Origin: Chloroflexota bacterium
GTDB taxonomy: Bacteria > Chloroflexota > Anaerolineae > UBA4142
Direction: 5' to 3'
DNA: 53,097 bases
Assembly (NCBI GenBank): GCA_016215025.1
Contig: JACRMI010000142.1
Span: 1 to 53,097, forward strand
Translations under genes and position numbers: made by a program
Part shown: piece after piece, positions 38,540 to 47,929 of the stretch
Position numbering within the stretch: the first letter of the stretch is position 1
Layout: the number at the start of each line of letters is the position of its first letter
The notes under the pieces: model-generated
Told to the model about the DNA's origin: nothing
Databases searched by the model: none
The model's input: the letters and a program-made list of their open reading frames with translations, nothing else

Positions 38540-39940
38540 TTATTGGAATAGGCGCGTATCAACGCCAAAGATTTGAGGCGGCAGGAAAATATTTGCCGTT
38601 TCGACCTTTTCCATGAACTTGGGGCGAATACCGGTGGGTTTGAGTTTGCCCAGAATCTTGCCATCCTTGACTCCGGCATTTTCAAACTTGAAAATTTCCT
38701 GGGTGACCAGAACGTCGCCTTCCATGCCCTGCACTTCGGTGACTTCAACGATCTTACGCGTTCCATCGCGCATACGAGAAATTTGAATGATGACGTCGAC
38801 TGCGCCCGCGATTTGCTCACGGATTGCGCGCAAGGGAAGTTCGACTCCAGCCATCAACACCATCGTTTCAAGACGATGGAGTGCATCACGCGGCGAGTTA
38901 GCGTGAACAGTGGTCATAGAACCTTCATGCCCAGTGTTCATGGCTTGCAACATGTCCAATGCCTCCCCCGAACGGCATTCGCCAACGATAATGCGGTCGG
39001 GGCGCATACGAAGGGCATTCACGACCAAGTCGCGCATACTGACTTCGCCACGCCCTTCAATGTTCGGTGGACGCGATTCCAATCCGATCACGTGCTCTTG
39101 ACGCAACTGCAATTCCGCCGCATTTTCAATCGTCAGAATGCGTTCGCCATCTGGGATGAAACCGGAAAGGATATTCAACTGGGTTGTTTTACCGGAGCCA
39201 GTACCGCCAGAAATAATGATGTTCAACTTGGCTTGCACGCACGCCTTAGCAAACTCGACATACTCATTTGTAAAGGAACCGCGCTTGATCAATTCGTCAA
39301 CCGTGAAAGGTTTTTTGGCAAATTTTCGGATGGTAACGGTTGGACCAATCAACGCTAGGGGTGGAATGATGATGTTGACGCGGGAACCATCCATCAAACG
39401 CGCATCGACAAAGGGTTGGCCTTCATCTACGCGGCGTCCCAAAGGAGAAACGATGCGGTCGATAATGCGCATGACGTGTGAATTGCTGTCAAACGTCATT
39501 GAGACTCGTTCAATCTTACCGTGACGTTCGATATAGATTTGTTTGGGACCGTTGACCATGATTTCGTCGATGCTAGGGTCTTCTAGCAATTTTTCGAGTG
39601 GACCGAGTCCGAGAACTTCGGACACGATTTCATCGAAAAGTCGAATGCGTTCTGCGCGTGCCAGCACCACTTCTTCTTGGGCCAGAAACGCATTGAACAT
39701 TTCTTCGATGGTCCGGCGCACTTGGTCTTGCTTGGACAAGTCGAGCTTGGGGTCCAAGTCGGCGACGATTTTTTGCTGGACACGGCTCTTGAGATCGGCG
39801 TATGCGTCATGAGGTGGAGCCGGTGGTTGGCGGCGACGAATATCTTCGGGAGATGGAGGAGTGAGAGTAGGGTTACTCGGCGTAGGCGGAGTGGTCGGCT
39901 GAGCTGGACTCGTTTTTTCAATTCGCTTAAGTAGAGACAT
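38540..39940 (-). CDS. tadA: Tad pilus assembly ATPase (CpaF/TadA)
   Basis: A 466-residue hexameric secretion ATPase that drives pilus extension and perhaps retraction. The N-terminus is Pro-rich (about 12-43). The linker domain contains LEDPSIDEIMVNG. Walker A is SGGTGSGKTTQLN (about 244-256). The Asp box and His box lie downstream, with MRPDRIIVGECRSGEALDML and MNTGHEGSMTTVHANSPRDA as in other VirB11/CpaF proteins. Confidence 0.95.
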   Translation of the reverse strand: MSLLKRIEKTSPAQPTTPPTPSNPTLTPPSPEDIRRRQPPAPPHDAYADLKSRVQQKIVADLDPKLDLSKQDQVRRTIEEMFNAFLAQEEVVLARAERIRLFDEIVSEVLGLGPLEKLLEDPSIDEIMVNGPKQIYIERHGKIERVSMTFDSNSHVMRIIDRIVSPLGRRVDEGQPFVDARLMDGSRVNIIIPPLALIGPTVTIRKFAKKPFTVDELIKRGSFTNEYVEFAKACVQAKLNIIISGGTGSGKTTQLNILSGFIPDGERILTIENAAELQLRQEHVIGLESRPPNIEGRGEVSMRDLVVNALRMRPDRIIVGECRSGEALDMLQAMNTGHEGSMTTVHANSPRDALHRLETMVLMAGVELPLRAIREQIAGAVDVIIQISRMRDGTRKIVEVTEVQGMEGDVLVTQEIFKFENAGVKDGKILGKLKPTGIRPKFMEKVETANIFLPPQIFGVDTRLFQ

Positions 39941-39972
39941 ACTTTCTCTCTTTCTATAGTCGAGCAGTCAAC

Positions 39973-41220
39973 TTATTTACGTCCCAAGAGGGAGGGCTTG
40001 GCAGGTGCAGCGGGTTCCTTTGCTTCGGTCTTAACTAGCCGGCGTGCCAAAGTCAAGATGGCTTGGCTAATTGGCAAGTTGCGTTGAGCGGTAACAAACG
40101 GCATTCCGCGATTGATTGCCACGGACGTAGTACGTTCGTCTTTGGGAATAATCCCGCTGACGGGATGCTTGATGCTAGCTTCGATGTCTTTGGGATTGAT
40201 GCCGCTGCGTCCGTCTTCCCGGTTGAGAACGAGCACAGTCTTTTCGGCGGGATACGCCAGTTTCTCAGTCAACTCGAAAAACAGCTTGGCGTTCTTGATG
40301 GCTGGAATGTCGGTCGTCGATATGAGTAAGATGGTGTCGGCAATGTCTAGAAAAAAGATCGTGGACTCGCGGAACGATTTCCACAAATCGACGATAATGT
40401 AATCGTACGATTTCCAGAGAATGTCCATGATCTGCTTTAGGTGTTCTTGCTTGATTAGTTCCGCTAACTCTGGACGCGGCGGTGCCAGCAAAACCTTGAT
40501 GGCGCTGGGATGACTCGTCATCGTTCCATCCAACAATTCCTCGTCGATGCCCACTTTTTCTCCGGCGAGATCAGCCATCGTTCGATTGTTGGGTAGATTG
40601 AGCAGAACGCTAATGTCGCCAAATTCAAAACTGGCATCGATCAAGGCGACGCGTTCTTTGGTTTCTTCGCGCAAGGCAACGGCGAGATTTACAGCGATAG
40701 TACTTGCACCACAGCCGCCTTTGGCTCCGTAAATGGCGATGACTTTGCCTCCCTTGGGGGGCGGCGGCGGCGGGGCGGCGTTGTCGACGTGGGTGGGGGG
40801 AGGCGGTGCAGCGCTGCGACGCGTGGCGGCAAATTGATGAACGCGGTGAATGCTATTGACGAGTTCTTCACCGGAGAATGGCTTGATCAGAAATTCGCGT
40901 GCGCCCGCCAACATCGAGCGCCGCAAATAGTCGGCTTCACCTTGGACGGACATCATGACCACTTGGATATTGGGTACTTTGGCGGAGATGGCTTCGCTGG
41001 CAGCGATGCCATCCATCTCCGGCATATTGATGTCCATCAAGACAATATCGGGTAAAAGTTTGAGGGCTAGGTCAACGCCTTCTCGTCCATTAGAAGCTGT
41101 ACCAACGATCTCAATATCGTTTTCAAAGTAGAGCAACTTTTTGACATTGTCACGAGTTTCGGCAATGTCGTCGACAATAAGAATGCGGATTTTCGCGCCG
41201 GTCGGATTAGATACAGACAT
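39973..41220 (-). CDS. cpaE: CpaE/TadZ-like receiver-ParA ATPase
   Basis: A 415-residue protein. The N-terminal receiver domain has a full acidic pocket and phosphoacceptor D63 (IVLMDINMPEMDG), so unlike many TadZ proteins it may really be phosphorylated. A Pro-rich linker (about 135-155) follows. The ParA-like ATPase begins IAIYGAKGGCGASTIAVNLA with the deviant Walker A. It positions the Tad assembly at its cellular site. Candidate phosphodonors are encoded at 48989-50050 and perhaps elsewhere. The linker is coded by a (CCG/CCC)-rich stretch. Confidence 0.9.
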   Translation of the reverse strand: MSVSNPTGAKIRILIVDDIAETRDNVKKLLYFENDIEIVGTASNGREGVDLALKLLPDIVLMDINMPEMDGIAASEAISAKVPNIQVVMMSVQGEADYLRRSMLAGAREFLIKPFSGEELVNSIHRVHQFAATRRSAAPPPPTHVDNAAPPPPPPKGGKVIAIYGAKGGCGASTIAVNLAVALREETKERVALIDASFEFGDISVLLNLPNNRTMADLAGEKVGIDEELLDGTMTSHPSAIKVLLAPPRPELAELIKQEHLKQIMDILWKSYDYIIVDLWKSFRESTIFFLDIADTILLISTTDIPAIKNAKLFFELTEKLAYPAEKTVLVLNREDGRSGINPKDIEASIKHPVSGIIPKDERTTSVAINRGMPFVTAQRNLPISQAILTLARRLVKTEAKEPAAPAKPSLLGRK

Positions 41221-41295
41221 CTAATAACCTGTCGAACTGGAATGAAAGTGTAAGTCCGAAAGACCTGGTTTCACCTGTAATCCAGACACGGGCAT

Positions 41296-42099
41296 TTATT
41301 TTTGGATAGCAGGTGACAAATTAAAGTTAAATCGTTTGTTGAGATATTGTAATGTGACCGGCTCTGTGGTAGCTTTATTGTGGTCGCCGGAGCGGCGCAG
41401 CACAAAATCGATCGATCCACTTTCACGGGCGCTCTTCAATGCCAATGCATCCTGCCGATCCACAGCGAAGGTCACTACATTTGCCGCAGGAGCATTTTGC
41501 TCAGCGGTAGTGGTTGTCCATGCACCAATTTGAATAATCAGTACGTCTTGAAGCATAACTTGGGTCACAGGCAGGCCTTCGGTGCCGGGAACCGGAGCGG
41601 GTTGACCGGCGGGTCGGGTAGCGTTGGTGGGCAATAAACCAGGCTGCAAGGTCAAGAGAATGTCGACGGTATCGCCAGTCTGAAGTGCATTGGCAACGCT
41701 GGTCAACTCACTCAATGGGAATGCCATGGCAACCTTGCCTTCGGGGATGACCAGAGAGGCATTCGAGCGCGATTGTCCAATCGCGCCTTTAGCAACGATC
41801 ATTTGTGGCAACACAATTTGACCGGGGTATATCGGTTGAAGTGCGACTTTACCGATTACGGCTGAGGGAGACTCGGGTGCATCCGCAGGCACAGCCGACT
41901 CGGGCCATTCTTGAAGACCAACTGCTTCGGCTGTGATCTCGACACGCTCGGGGATGTTTTGTTGCGCGATAACGACGGGTTTCATGGCAACCTTTTGGGT
42001 GCCAGTGGTGGTACTTCCTAGAACAACAAAGGTACCGACAGCGGTAATAACTCCGAGGAGTAATCCCAGGATGATGAGAATTCTTCCTCCACGACGCAT
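41296..42099 (-). CDS. cpaB: CpaB/RcpC Flp pilus assembly protein with SAF domain
   Basis: A 267-residue protein with a single N-terminal hydrophobic segment (about 6-27), then the SAF/pyocin-activator-like domain (VVIAQQNIPERVEITAEAVG ... VALQPIYPGQIVLPQMIV), a Pro-rich loop near 160-170 and a beta-rich C-terminus. In diderms CpaB helps secretin assembly; none is encoded here. The ATG at 42099 has a clear RBS (AAGGAG) and is preferred to an upstream start. Confidence 0.88.
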   Translation of the reverse strand: MRRGGRILIILGLLLGVITAVGTFVVLGSTTTGTQKVAMKPVVIAQQNIPERVEITAEAVGLQEWPESAVPADAPESPSAVIGKVALQPIYPGQIVLPQMIVAKGAIGQSRSNASLVIPEGKVAMAFPLSELTSVANALQTGDTVDILLTLQPGLLPTNATRPAGQPAPVPGTEGLPVTQVMLQDVLIIQIGAWTTTTAEQNAPAANVVTFAVDRQDALALKSARESGSIDFVLRRSGDHNKATTEPVTLQYLNKRFNFNLSPAIQK

Positions 42100-42145
42100 A
42101 ATTTCTCCTTTCAATCAAGGAAGACCTAAGAATCTATCCTTGTTT

Positions 42146-42174
42146 ATTCTACTCCGATTTTTAGGAAATGACAA
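42146..42174 (-). promoter_or_regulatory. Promoter for the Tad assembly operon
   Basis: On the minus strand TTGTCA (42174-42169), 17 bases, TAGAAT (42151-42146). The leader to cpaB is about 40 bases. Confidence 0.6.
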
Positions 42175-42181
42175 GGTTTGC

Positions 42182-42210
42182 TTGACAGTGGCCTACTTTT
42201 GTCATACACT
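42182..42210 (+). promoter_or_regulatory. Promoter for the LPSTG repeat protein
   Basis: TTGACA, 17 bases, TACACT (42205-42210), back to back with the Tad promoter: the -35 boxes are 7 bases apart. Confidence 0.6.
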
Positions 42211-42273
42211 CACAGCGGACGTGTTGCGTTTGGGCTCTTAAATGTTGCAAGCCCACCTTTCAGGAGGCTCACA

Positions 42274-42927
42274 ATGAAGCACTCTAGGCGTCTAGTGCTT
42301 TCCATTTTCGTAACGTTGCTCATCATAGTCTTGGCCGTAGTTGCATTTACGAGTGTTCCCTATGAGAATCGTCCCATCGCTTTAAATGAGCCAGGGTTCC
42401 AGGGACGCCCAAGTCCAACCAACACTGCAACCAGTACTGTATCAAATCCTGCCACACTAACTTCGATTGCTCAAACACAGACCGCAGCCGCGCAAACTTC
42501 TATAGCTCAGACACAAACCGCACTTGCACAAACCTCGACTGCTCAAACACAAACGGCAGCCGCGCGGACTTCGATCGCTCAAACACAAACGGCACTTGCA
42601 CAGACCTCAACTGCACAGACACAGACGGCAGCCACTCAGACTTCGGCAGCTAGAACAGCCCAGGCTCAAACGGCAACTGCTACAAGTACTCCAACCGGAA
42701 CTCCACCAACTGCAACATCTACATCTACAAGTACGAATACCCCAGTTGAAATCAGTACGGTTGCGGTTACAATCACTCCTTTGTCATCAGGAACAATCGC
42801 AACGGTCACACCCATTCCATCTACGGCACTCCCATCGACCGGCTTGCCCATGACTTGGCTTGCCGTCGGGTTGGGATTGGTACTGGTGCTTATCGTTGCA
42901 CGTTATGCCAGGCAATCCTTCAGCTAA
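42274..42927 (+). CDS. LPxTG-type surface protein with AQTQTA repeats
   Basis: A 217-residue protein. The start ATG is picked for its RBS (CAGGAGG), giving an N-terminal hydrophobic segment (about 7-25). Residues about 63-125 are five 12-residue repeats of the type AQTQTAxAQTSx with a 24-residue super-period, then a Thr/Ser/Pro stalk. The C-terminus is LPSTG (186-190), a hydrophobic segment (about 193-209) and RYARQSFS, the architecture of sortase substrates in monoderm bacteria. No sortase gene is in the window, so anchoring by sortase is inference; a plain membrane anchor is the alternative. It lies between the two halves of the Tad locus. Confidence 0.75.
   Translation: MKHSRRLVLSIFVTLLIIVLAVVAFTSVPYENRPIALNEPGFQGRPSPTNTATSTVSNPATLTSIAQTQTAAAQTSIAQTQTALAQTSTAQTQTAAARTSIAQTQTALAQTSTAQTQTAATQTSAARTAQAQTATATSTPTGTPPTATSTSTSTNTPVEISTVAVTITPLSSGTIATVTPIPSTALPSTGLPMTWLAVGLGLVLVLIVARYARQSFS
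42461..42645 (+). repeat. 36-bp tandem repeats encoding AQTQTA units
   Basis: Five imperfect 36-bp copies. Alternate copies resemble each other most (Ala-Ala versus Leu-Ala variants), pointing to duplication of a 72-bp pair. Confidence 0.8.
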
Positions 42928-42963
42928 CTTCCCCTTTTTTCCTCTAAAAAAATTGCAGCATAT

Positions 42964-42999
42964 AGCGGGTATGTCGATCATTGGCATACCCGCTTTTTT
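42964..42999 (+). terminator. Intrinsic terminator of the LPSTG gene
   Basis: AGCGGGTATG/CATACCCGCT followed by six T. It also lies just downstream of the converging Kelch gene. Confidence 0.85.
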
Positions 43000-43026
43000 C
43001 CGACCATGCGCGACAGAGCGAAGCAA

Positions 43027-45114
43027 TTACTTGCTGATGATTGGAAGATAAAGCCAGCGGAGATAACGTGTGCCACTCGGAACAGGACCTAGGATATTGT
43101 TTGCTTCGTTGGCTTCTCGAATAAATCCCCAACTGGATGAACAGTATGTTGGTTCGTCGCACGTATCGACTTGGGCCCAATAGTTATGAGAACCGATAGG
43201 GATGTTACAGTTGGGTATATTAATCTTTTCCATTTGATTGGGATTGACACCGGCTCCAATTCCATAACAGTCTCCCAAGACGCCTGCGTTTGCCGGAGTA
43301 CGGTCAATATAGACATCGACAAAATAGGCAGGAGGATTAACAATAGTTGGCGAGTTGGGAATGCGCGGCGACGTTATTCTGGGACGCGTGGTGGCATTGC
43401 TTTTCGTTGATAGTGAATTATTCAGGACTGGGCGGGACGGAGCTTGACCGTTGTTTTGGATATAGACCGTCATAGTGTACAGTCCACTCGTCGTTGAATT
43501 TGGCGTATCCATCCCAACAACTGTAAGATCAGCCAAGCCAGCCGATGGGTACTTGACCGTGAAGGAATTGATGATTGGGGTAAGCGTGTATGGATTAGTT
43601 GAAGTCAATGCTACTCGATATTGAACCAAGCTCGCCGTTATGCTGACATAGTAGGTCGTCGTAATATTCGTTCCCATTTGAAGGGGTCTGGGCAGACTGG
43701 TCCAAGTACTCGGCATTGCATTTTTGTCGTTGCCGGCTCGATATTGGACCGTCATGGTTGCCGTACCGGTGATGGTTGAATTGATGTCAATCTGGGTTAT
43801 GGGGCGGATCGTAGTAAGATCGATCAACCGCGATACAAAGTTACCGCTGGGAGCGTAATGGCTGCCGAACCCATTGGTTGAGCCATGATAGACGGTCGTC
43901 GTTCCAAGGTCTTCACCGAATGACGGATCACCATAACCACCAATCACATAAATTTCGCCACCGATGTTAATAGCCGTGCCGTGATAACTGCGTGGGCGAG
44001 GTAACGGCGTTGATACAACCCACGCATTCGATCCCCATCGATGCAAACTTGCGTTTGGATCAATCAAGGCAGAATTTACCTTAGTGATCGGTACGCGTGC
44101 GACACCTTCCTGCCCACCTGTGACGAACATCCGACCATTGCTTTGAACTGCGCCGTGCGCGGTTAGGGTGCTGAGTAGTTGATCCGTAATTTGGTTAGTG
44201 AATGGTCCGATTGAGTTACCAGATTGAAAGATTGTTCTTTCAACACTAACTTCGGTTGTGCTGGGGGATGATTGTCCACCCAAGACATACAGGTGGTCCA
44301 CGCCGAATTCGTCTTTCCAAACCGTACTGGGAGCAGAATGTCTAGTGATATTGAGTTGGTTGCTCTCGGTGACGGCGCTCCCTAGAGTTCCATCTGCACT
44401 GATTGGGAATCGATAGACGGTGGACAAGGCGTCGACGTTATCGTATCCGCCAATCACATAGAGGTTGCCATTTCGTACGACGGCGGTTGCGTAATACATC
44501 GCGGTGGGTAGGGCGTTGTAAACGCTGTGCCAACTGCCAGTGAATGCACCATTGGTAGTGATCTGCCGATAGGAAATGGTTGAAGTAGGAACCGTCACTT
44601 GGACAAAATCACCGACAATATCATAGCCACCTGCGATGTAAAGATATCCACCGCTCGTCGTGGTGGAGATAGCTGCCGCAACGCCGCTCAAGGGAGCAGG
44701 CATCAAGGTCGGGGTTTGCCAGCCGGACGGCTTGATTGGACCGGTGATGTACGTTGTTGCCGAGAATATCTCGGCATGGCGGACATTTGAAGTATCGTTT
44801 CCGCCAATAACATAAAGAATATTGCCGTAGGACACGGCTGCAAGCTCGTTACGGGCATCGGGCAGGTTGATAGTATCTGTCCATTCGGACGTAAGTCCCA
44901 TTGGCAAGAGTTGGACACCGCCAGTGCCCAGGTTGCTCAGACCCGTCGCATAGAATAACCCTTGAACAAAGTCATCGACGGTAGTATCGCCTGATGTGCA
45001 ATCATAGGTTAAGCAAGTGGTTGTAGCTTCAATTGGGCTAGAGGAGAGTAGAACAACTAGGGCGGGTACGAGCAAAATGATCGCGCTGAGGAGGAAGGAT
45101 TTATGCATGCGCAT
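43027..45114 (-). CDS. Secreted Kelch-repeat / CARDB-like surface protein
   Basis: A 695-residue secreted protein: signal peptide (about 6-27), then at least five Kelch blades (e.g. AAVSYGNILYVIGGNDTS, AVVRNGNLYVIGGYDN, AINIGGEIYVIGGYGD; about 70-415), a beta domain (about 425-530), a CARDB-like segment (LADLTVVGMDTP ... YTMTVYIQNNGQAP) and a Cys-containing tail (DTCDEPTYCSSSWG). It ends RYLRWLYLPIISK, the same kind of short C-terminal motif as the large C25 peptidase. Function is probably adhesion or binding. It follows the TadG gene after a terminator and may be partly co-transcribed with the pilin operon. Confidence 0.8.
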   Translation of the reverse strand: MRMHKSFLLSAIILLVPALVVLLSSSPIEATTTCLTYDCTSGDTTVDDFVQGLFYATGLSNLGTGGVQLLPMGLTSEWTDTINLPDARNELAAVSYGNILYVIGGNDTSNVRHAEIFSATTYITGPIKPSGWQTPTLMPAPLSGVAAAISTTTSGGYLYIAGGYDIVGDFVQVTVPTSTISYRQITTNGAFTGSWHSVYNALPTAMYYATAVVRNGNLYVIGGYDNVDALSTVYRFPISADGTLGSAVTESNQLNITRHSAPSTVWKDEFGVDHLYVLGGQSSPSTTEVSVERTIFQSGNSIGPFTNQITDQLLSTLTAHGAVQSNGRMFVTGGQEGVARVPITKVNSALIDPNASLHRWGSNAWVVSTPLPRPRSYHGTAINIGGEIYVIGGYGDPSFGEDLGTTTVYHGSTNGFGSHYAPSGNFVSRLIDLTTIRPITQIDINSTITGTATMTVQYRAGNDKNAMPSTWTSLPRPLQMGTNITTTYYVSITASLVQYRVALTSTNPYTLTPIINSFTVKYPSAGLADLTVVGMDTPNSTTSGLYTMTVYIQNNGQAPSRPVLNNSLSTKSNATTRPRITSPRIPNSPTIVNPPAYFVDVYIDRTPANAGVLGDCYGIGAGVNPNQMEKINIPNCNIPIGSHNYWAQVDTCDEPTYCSSSWGFIREANEANNILGPVPSGTRYLRWLYLPIISK

Positions 45115-45148
45115 GTGGCGTACTCCTGAGGTGGAACGATTTGATTAA

Positions 45149-45178
45149 AATGGGGGTAAGCCTTCGCTTACCCCCATT
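45149..45178 (-). terminator. Terminator after the TadG gene
   Basis: AATGGGGGTAAGC/GCTTACCCCCATT, 13-base stem, four-base loop, followed on the minus strand by TTTAATC. It lies between the TadG stop and the Kelch gene start. Confidence 0.8.
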
Positions 45179-45186
45179 GGGGACTG

Positions 45187-47457
45187 CTATTGGCAACTTA
45201 CTTGGGTTCCTGCCCTGAGGAACAAATCGGTTCGATATTGTCCCGAATTGTCGCCGACGGTAATGGGATAACTACCATCCGCTCCACCGATTCCGAGCGT
45301 AAAGACGTTATAGTTCAATCCATCAATCACTTTGCCACCGGTCGAGAAGACGTAGGTTCCGGGATCGATATTGGGAATGACGAACTCACCGGTCGACGTG
45401 GTGGTTACTTGATAGGTTCTACCGCTGTTTTGATTCGTGGCAGTCAGGTTGAAACCGTTCGCAAATGCTTCGGACTGGATGATCTTACACGATTCAGAAC
45501 CGATATGCTCGATGCGGGTCGAAATGCTCTTGAAGGCATTCTCCAAGTCTGTCTTATTTCCAGCAGGAATAAAGTGTGGCAGACTGGGATCAGTGTCTTG
45601 TGTCGCCATGGCTTTGAAGAACGAACTGACGGTTGGATTATTCACATATTCAGATCCTGAGGCAATCACAAAGACAATGGTGTCGGGCTGACCATCATGA
45701 TTGTTGTCACTCTTGGCAATCATCGCTTCGTTGGTTGCATCCGATAGCGCAAGATTGTTGCAGGAATCAAAGTCGATATTGTAGCCATTGAAGCGCATCG
45801 AGTCGCCACGTACATTGGCACGACCGTCCGTTGCAATAATCATCACCGGAAGATGACCCGCCTTGTGGTTGGCTCCTAGTAGATACTGGCGCGCCACCTT
45901 GATTGCACCCGCAGTCGGCGTGTTACCAGCAGGCAATCCTTTGGTAGCAACCGTGTTGCTGATGTTTGTGATCGAAGCGAGACTTCCGTTGAGATCATAC
46001 TCCAATTTGCCAGTTTGATACAAATTCAACTTTTGTTTACAGTCGGAGGTATATTGAGAGCCTGTAGTTTGCAACGGGAAGGAAACCAGACCAAGTTGAT
46101 CGGTGTACGTGGGATTGGTCTTTTTCATATTGTAAAAGTTGGTGTTAAAAATCTTTAACGCCGCACGTGCCGCCGTAATCTTTTTCTTGCTAACATCGCT
46201 AGTGCTCTTGCCGTCGAAATCCCAATCCATGCTGGGCGACAGGTCAAGGACGAGTATGGCATCCACAGGCACATGCACGCTTGTGGCGGTGGTATTCGTT
46301 CGCGTCAATTGGTTGATCTTGACGCTGCCAATCAACGAACGCGCCGTTTGCGTGACAGGCGTATTGGTCTTCACTGTGCAGACGCCGAAATCAGTGCAAC
46401 CGCCATTTGCTTGCGGGTCTATCCATGCTTGGAGCTGGGCTTGGATGAACTTGTCACCGGGACCATAAGAGCCTTGGCAACTGCCACCCGATCCACCAGC
46501 GCTGTTGCTAAAGTGGTAACAGGTAAGCCGGAATCGCGCAAAGCCCTTGATTCGATAGGTGCGATTGTTTCCTGAGTCAGAAAAGGTATCATAAACCGGT
46601 AAGGTGACAAATGAACTGAGTGGGCCGCTGACGCGTCTTGCCAATGCGTCCATAACTGCCGTACCGGCTGAAATACCTGGGTCACCACTGACTGAATCGC
46701 CAACCTGCCAGATACCGCTGACATAATTCTCAGCATTGTCCATGTTATAAGCCAAGGTCGTTGCAGATGGTTGGTTGCCAGGCCATTGGATGTAGCCAAA
46801 GTTGCCAGCGGACACACCGGCCATGTTTTTCTTGTTTTCCCAGATGGTATAGTAGTAGGATTTATTGCTCTGTTCGGTCGGTGGAGGTGCGGGTAAGTTA
46901 TCGAATAACCCTGCTGCTACGACAATAGGAAAAAGTCCGTTGCCACTGCAAGCACCGCATCTCGCATAGCTTGCACCGTTGGCGGCAACATCCATGTCCT
47001 TGAAGCCAATTAATCCCGCAAAAAAAGTGGGGAAGTTTTTGGTACCTTCGGCTTGAACTCCGACAAGGGTGTAGACGGTACCGTTATAGTTTATGGTCTT
47101 GTTGACGGACGTATTACCGTAGGAAGCGACTGGGTTTGGAATGATAACCTTGTTGCCTGCCGCATCTTGACCGACAAAATAGACCTTGATCTTGGTTTTG
47201 TCCAAACCATTAGCTCCCGCGTACGCTCTCACGGCGCTATCGATGTCCCCGTAGTGGACGCTTGAATCCCGGAGCGCTTTTGCCAATGCAATTGTTCCAG
47301 CTTGAGAAGCTGCATCAATTGCGTTTTGAGTTTGACGTCGTTGAACATACGCATTCCCTGCGTCCACCACCATCGCCATTAATGCTATCAAGGCGACTAG
47401 TCCGGCAGCGACTATAATGATGGACTGTCCTTCTTCGCGTTTAAAGATTGATTTCAT
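45187..47457 (-). CDS. TadG-like pseudopilin with VWA domain
   Basis: A 756-residue protein. The N-terminus is KREEGQSIIIVAAGLVALIA, a prepilin-like class III signal with a hydrophobic helix (about 10-33), followed by the TadG/TadE-associated region with YVQRRQTQNAIDAASQAG. A long extracellular part contains a VWA domain with MIDAS motif DLSPSMDWD (DxSxS, about 405-413) and ends in a Cna-B/carboxypeptidase-like beta sandwich (TGEFVIPNIDPGTYVFSTGG). VWA-bearing TadG proteins are thought to be tip or minor adhesins of the pilus. It has a strong RBS (GGAGGTG). Confidence 0.88.
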   Translation of the reverse strand: MKSIFKREEGQSIIIVAAGLVALIALMAMVVDAGNAYVQRRQTQNAIDAASQAGTIALAKALRDSSVHYGDIDSAVRAYAGANGLDKTKIKVYFVGQDAAGNKVIIPNPVASYGNTSVNKTINYNGTVYTLVGVQAEGTKNFPTFFAGLIGFKDMDVAANGASYARCGACSGNGLFPIVVAAGLFDNLPAPPPTEQSNKSYYYTIWENKKNMAGVSAGNFGYIQWPGNQPSATTLAYNMDNAENYVSGIWQVGDSVSGDPGISAGTAVMDALARRVSGPLSSFVTLPVYDTFSDSGNNRTYRIKGFARFRLTCYHFSNSAGGSGGSCQGSYGPGDKFIQAQLQAWIDPQANGGCTDFGVCTVKTNTPVTQTARSLIGSVKINQLTRTNTTATSVHVPVDAILVLDLSPSMDWDFDGKSTSDVSKKKITAARAALKIFNTNFYNMKKTNPTYTDQLGLVSFPLQTTGSQYTSDCKQKLNLYQTGKLEYDLNGSLASITNISNTVATKGLPAGNTPTAGAIKVARQYLLGANHKAGHLPVMIIATDGRANVRGDSMRFNGYNIDFDSCNNLALSDATNEAMIAKSDNNHDGQPDTIVFVIASGSEYVNNPTVSSFFKAMATQDTDPSLPHFIPAGNKTDLENAFKSISTRIEHIGSESCKIIQSEAFANGFNLTATNQNSGRTYQVTTTSTGEFVIPNIDPGTYVFSTGGKVIDGLNYNVFTLGIGGADGSYPITVGDNSGQYRTDLFLRAGTQVSCQ

Positions 47458-47476
47458 ACTTCACCTCCTACTTGCT

Positions 47477-47929
47477 TCATTCAATGGTCATTATGGAAAC
47501 AGCTTTAAGCGGGACAGGACCTAGCCTGAGATTAGCTCCTCCCGGCAGGTACATATTAACTGTAGGGAGTGGTACATAATACGTAGCCGACACAGAAACT
47601 TGAACACCTTGCAGCCACTGAGCAGGATCACTTGGCTCAACCAAAATGTTCAAGCTACTTGAATCAAAAGAGAACGCATACTTGCGTACGATTTTCTTTA
47701 CGGCTTCGACTTGACCTAGTGGATCCTTGAGAATGGTTTGCCCCGCCGGATCACGAATGATTGCGTTTGTGCCTTCACGGACGGCAAGTTGAGTCGTCAC
47801 ATATGAGTAAAAGATCATGGATATGGCTGCCAGCCCAATCATGACCGCAAGAAAGATAGGGAACATGAGCGTAAATTCGACCAACGCTTGTCCCTTTTCA
47901 TTCTTGCACCTGTGCGAAATTATTGCCAT
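47477..47929 (-). CDS. tadE: TadE-like pseudopilin (150 aa)
   Basis: The N-terminus KNEKGQALVEFTLMFPIFLA carries the prepilin cleavage signature (G before Q-A-L-V-E with Glu at +5) and a hydrophobic helix (about 17-43). The extracellular remainder is beta-rich. Its start overlaps the stop of the other TadE gene by one base, so the pair is translationally coupled. It is a likely minor pilin priming Flp assembly. Confidence 0.88.
   Translation of the reverse strand: MAIISHRCKNEKGQALVEFTLMFPIFLAVMIGLAAISMIFYSYVTTQLAVREGTNAIIRDPAGQTILKDPLGQVEAVKKIVRKYAFSFDSSSLNILVEPSDPAQWLQGVQVSVSATYYVPLPTVNMYLPGGANLRLGPVPLKAVSIMTIE

Noticed and set aside
42461..42645. CRISPR-like array
   Set aside because: The periodic 36-bp units are contiguous without spacers and encode a protein repeat. 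No true CRISPR array was found in the window.
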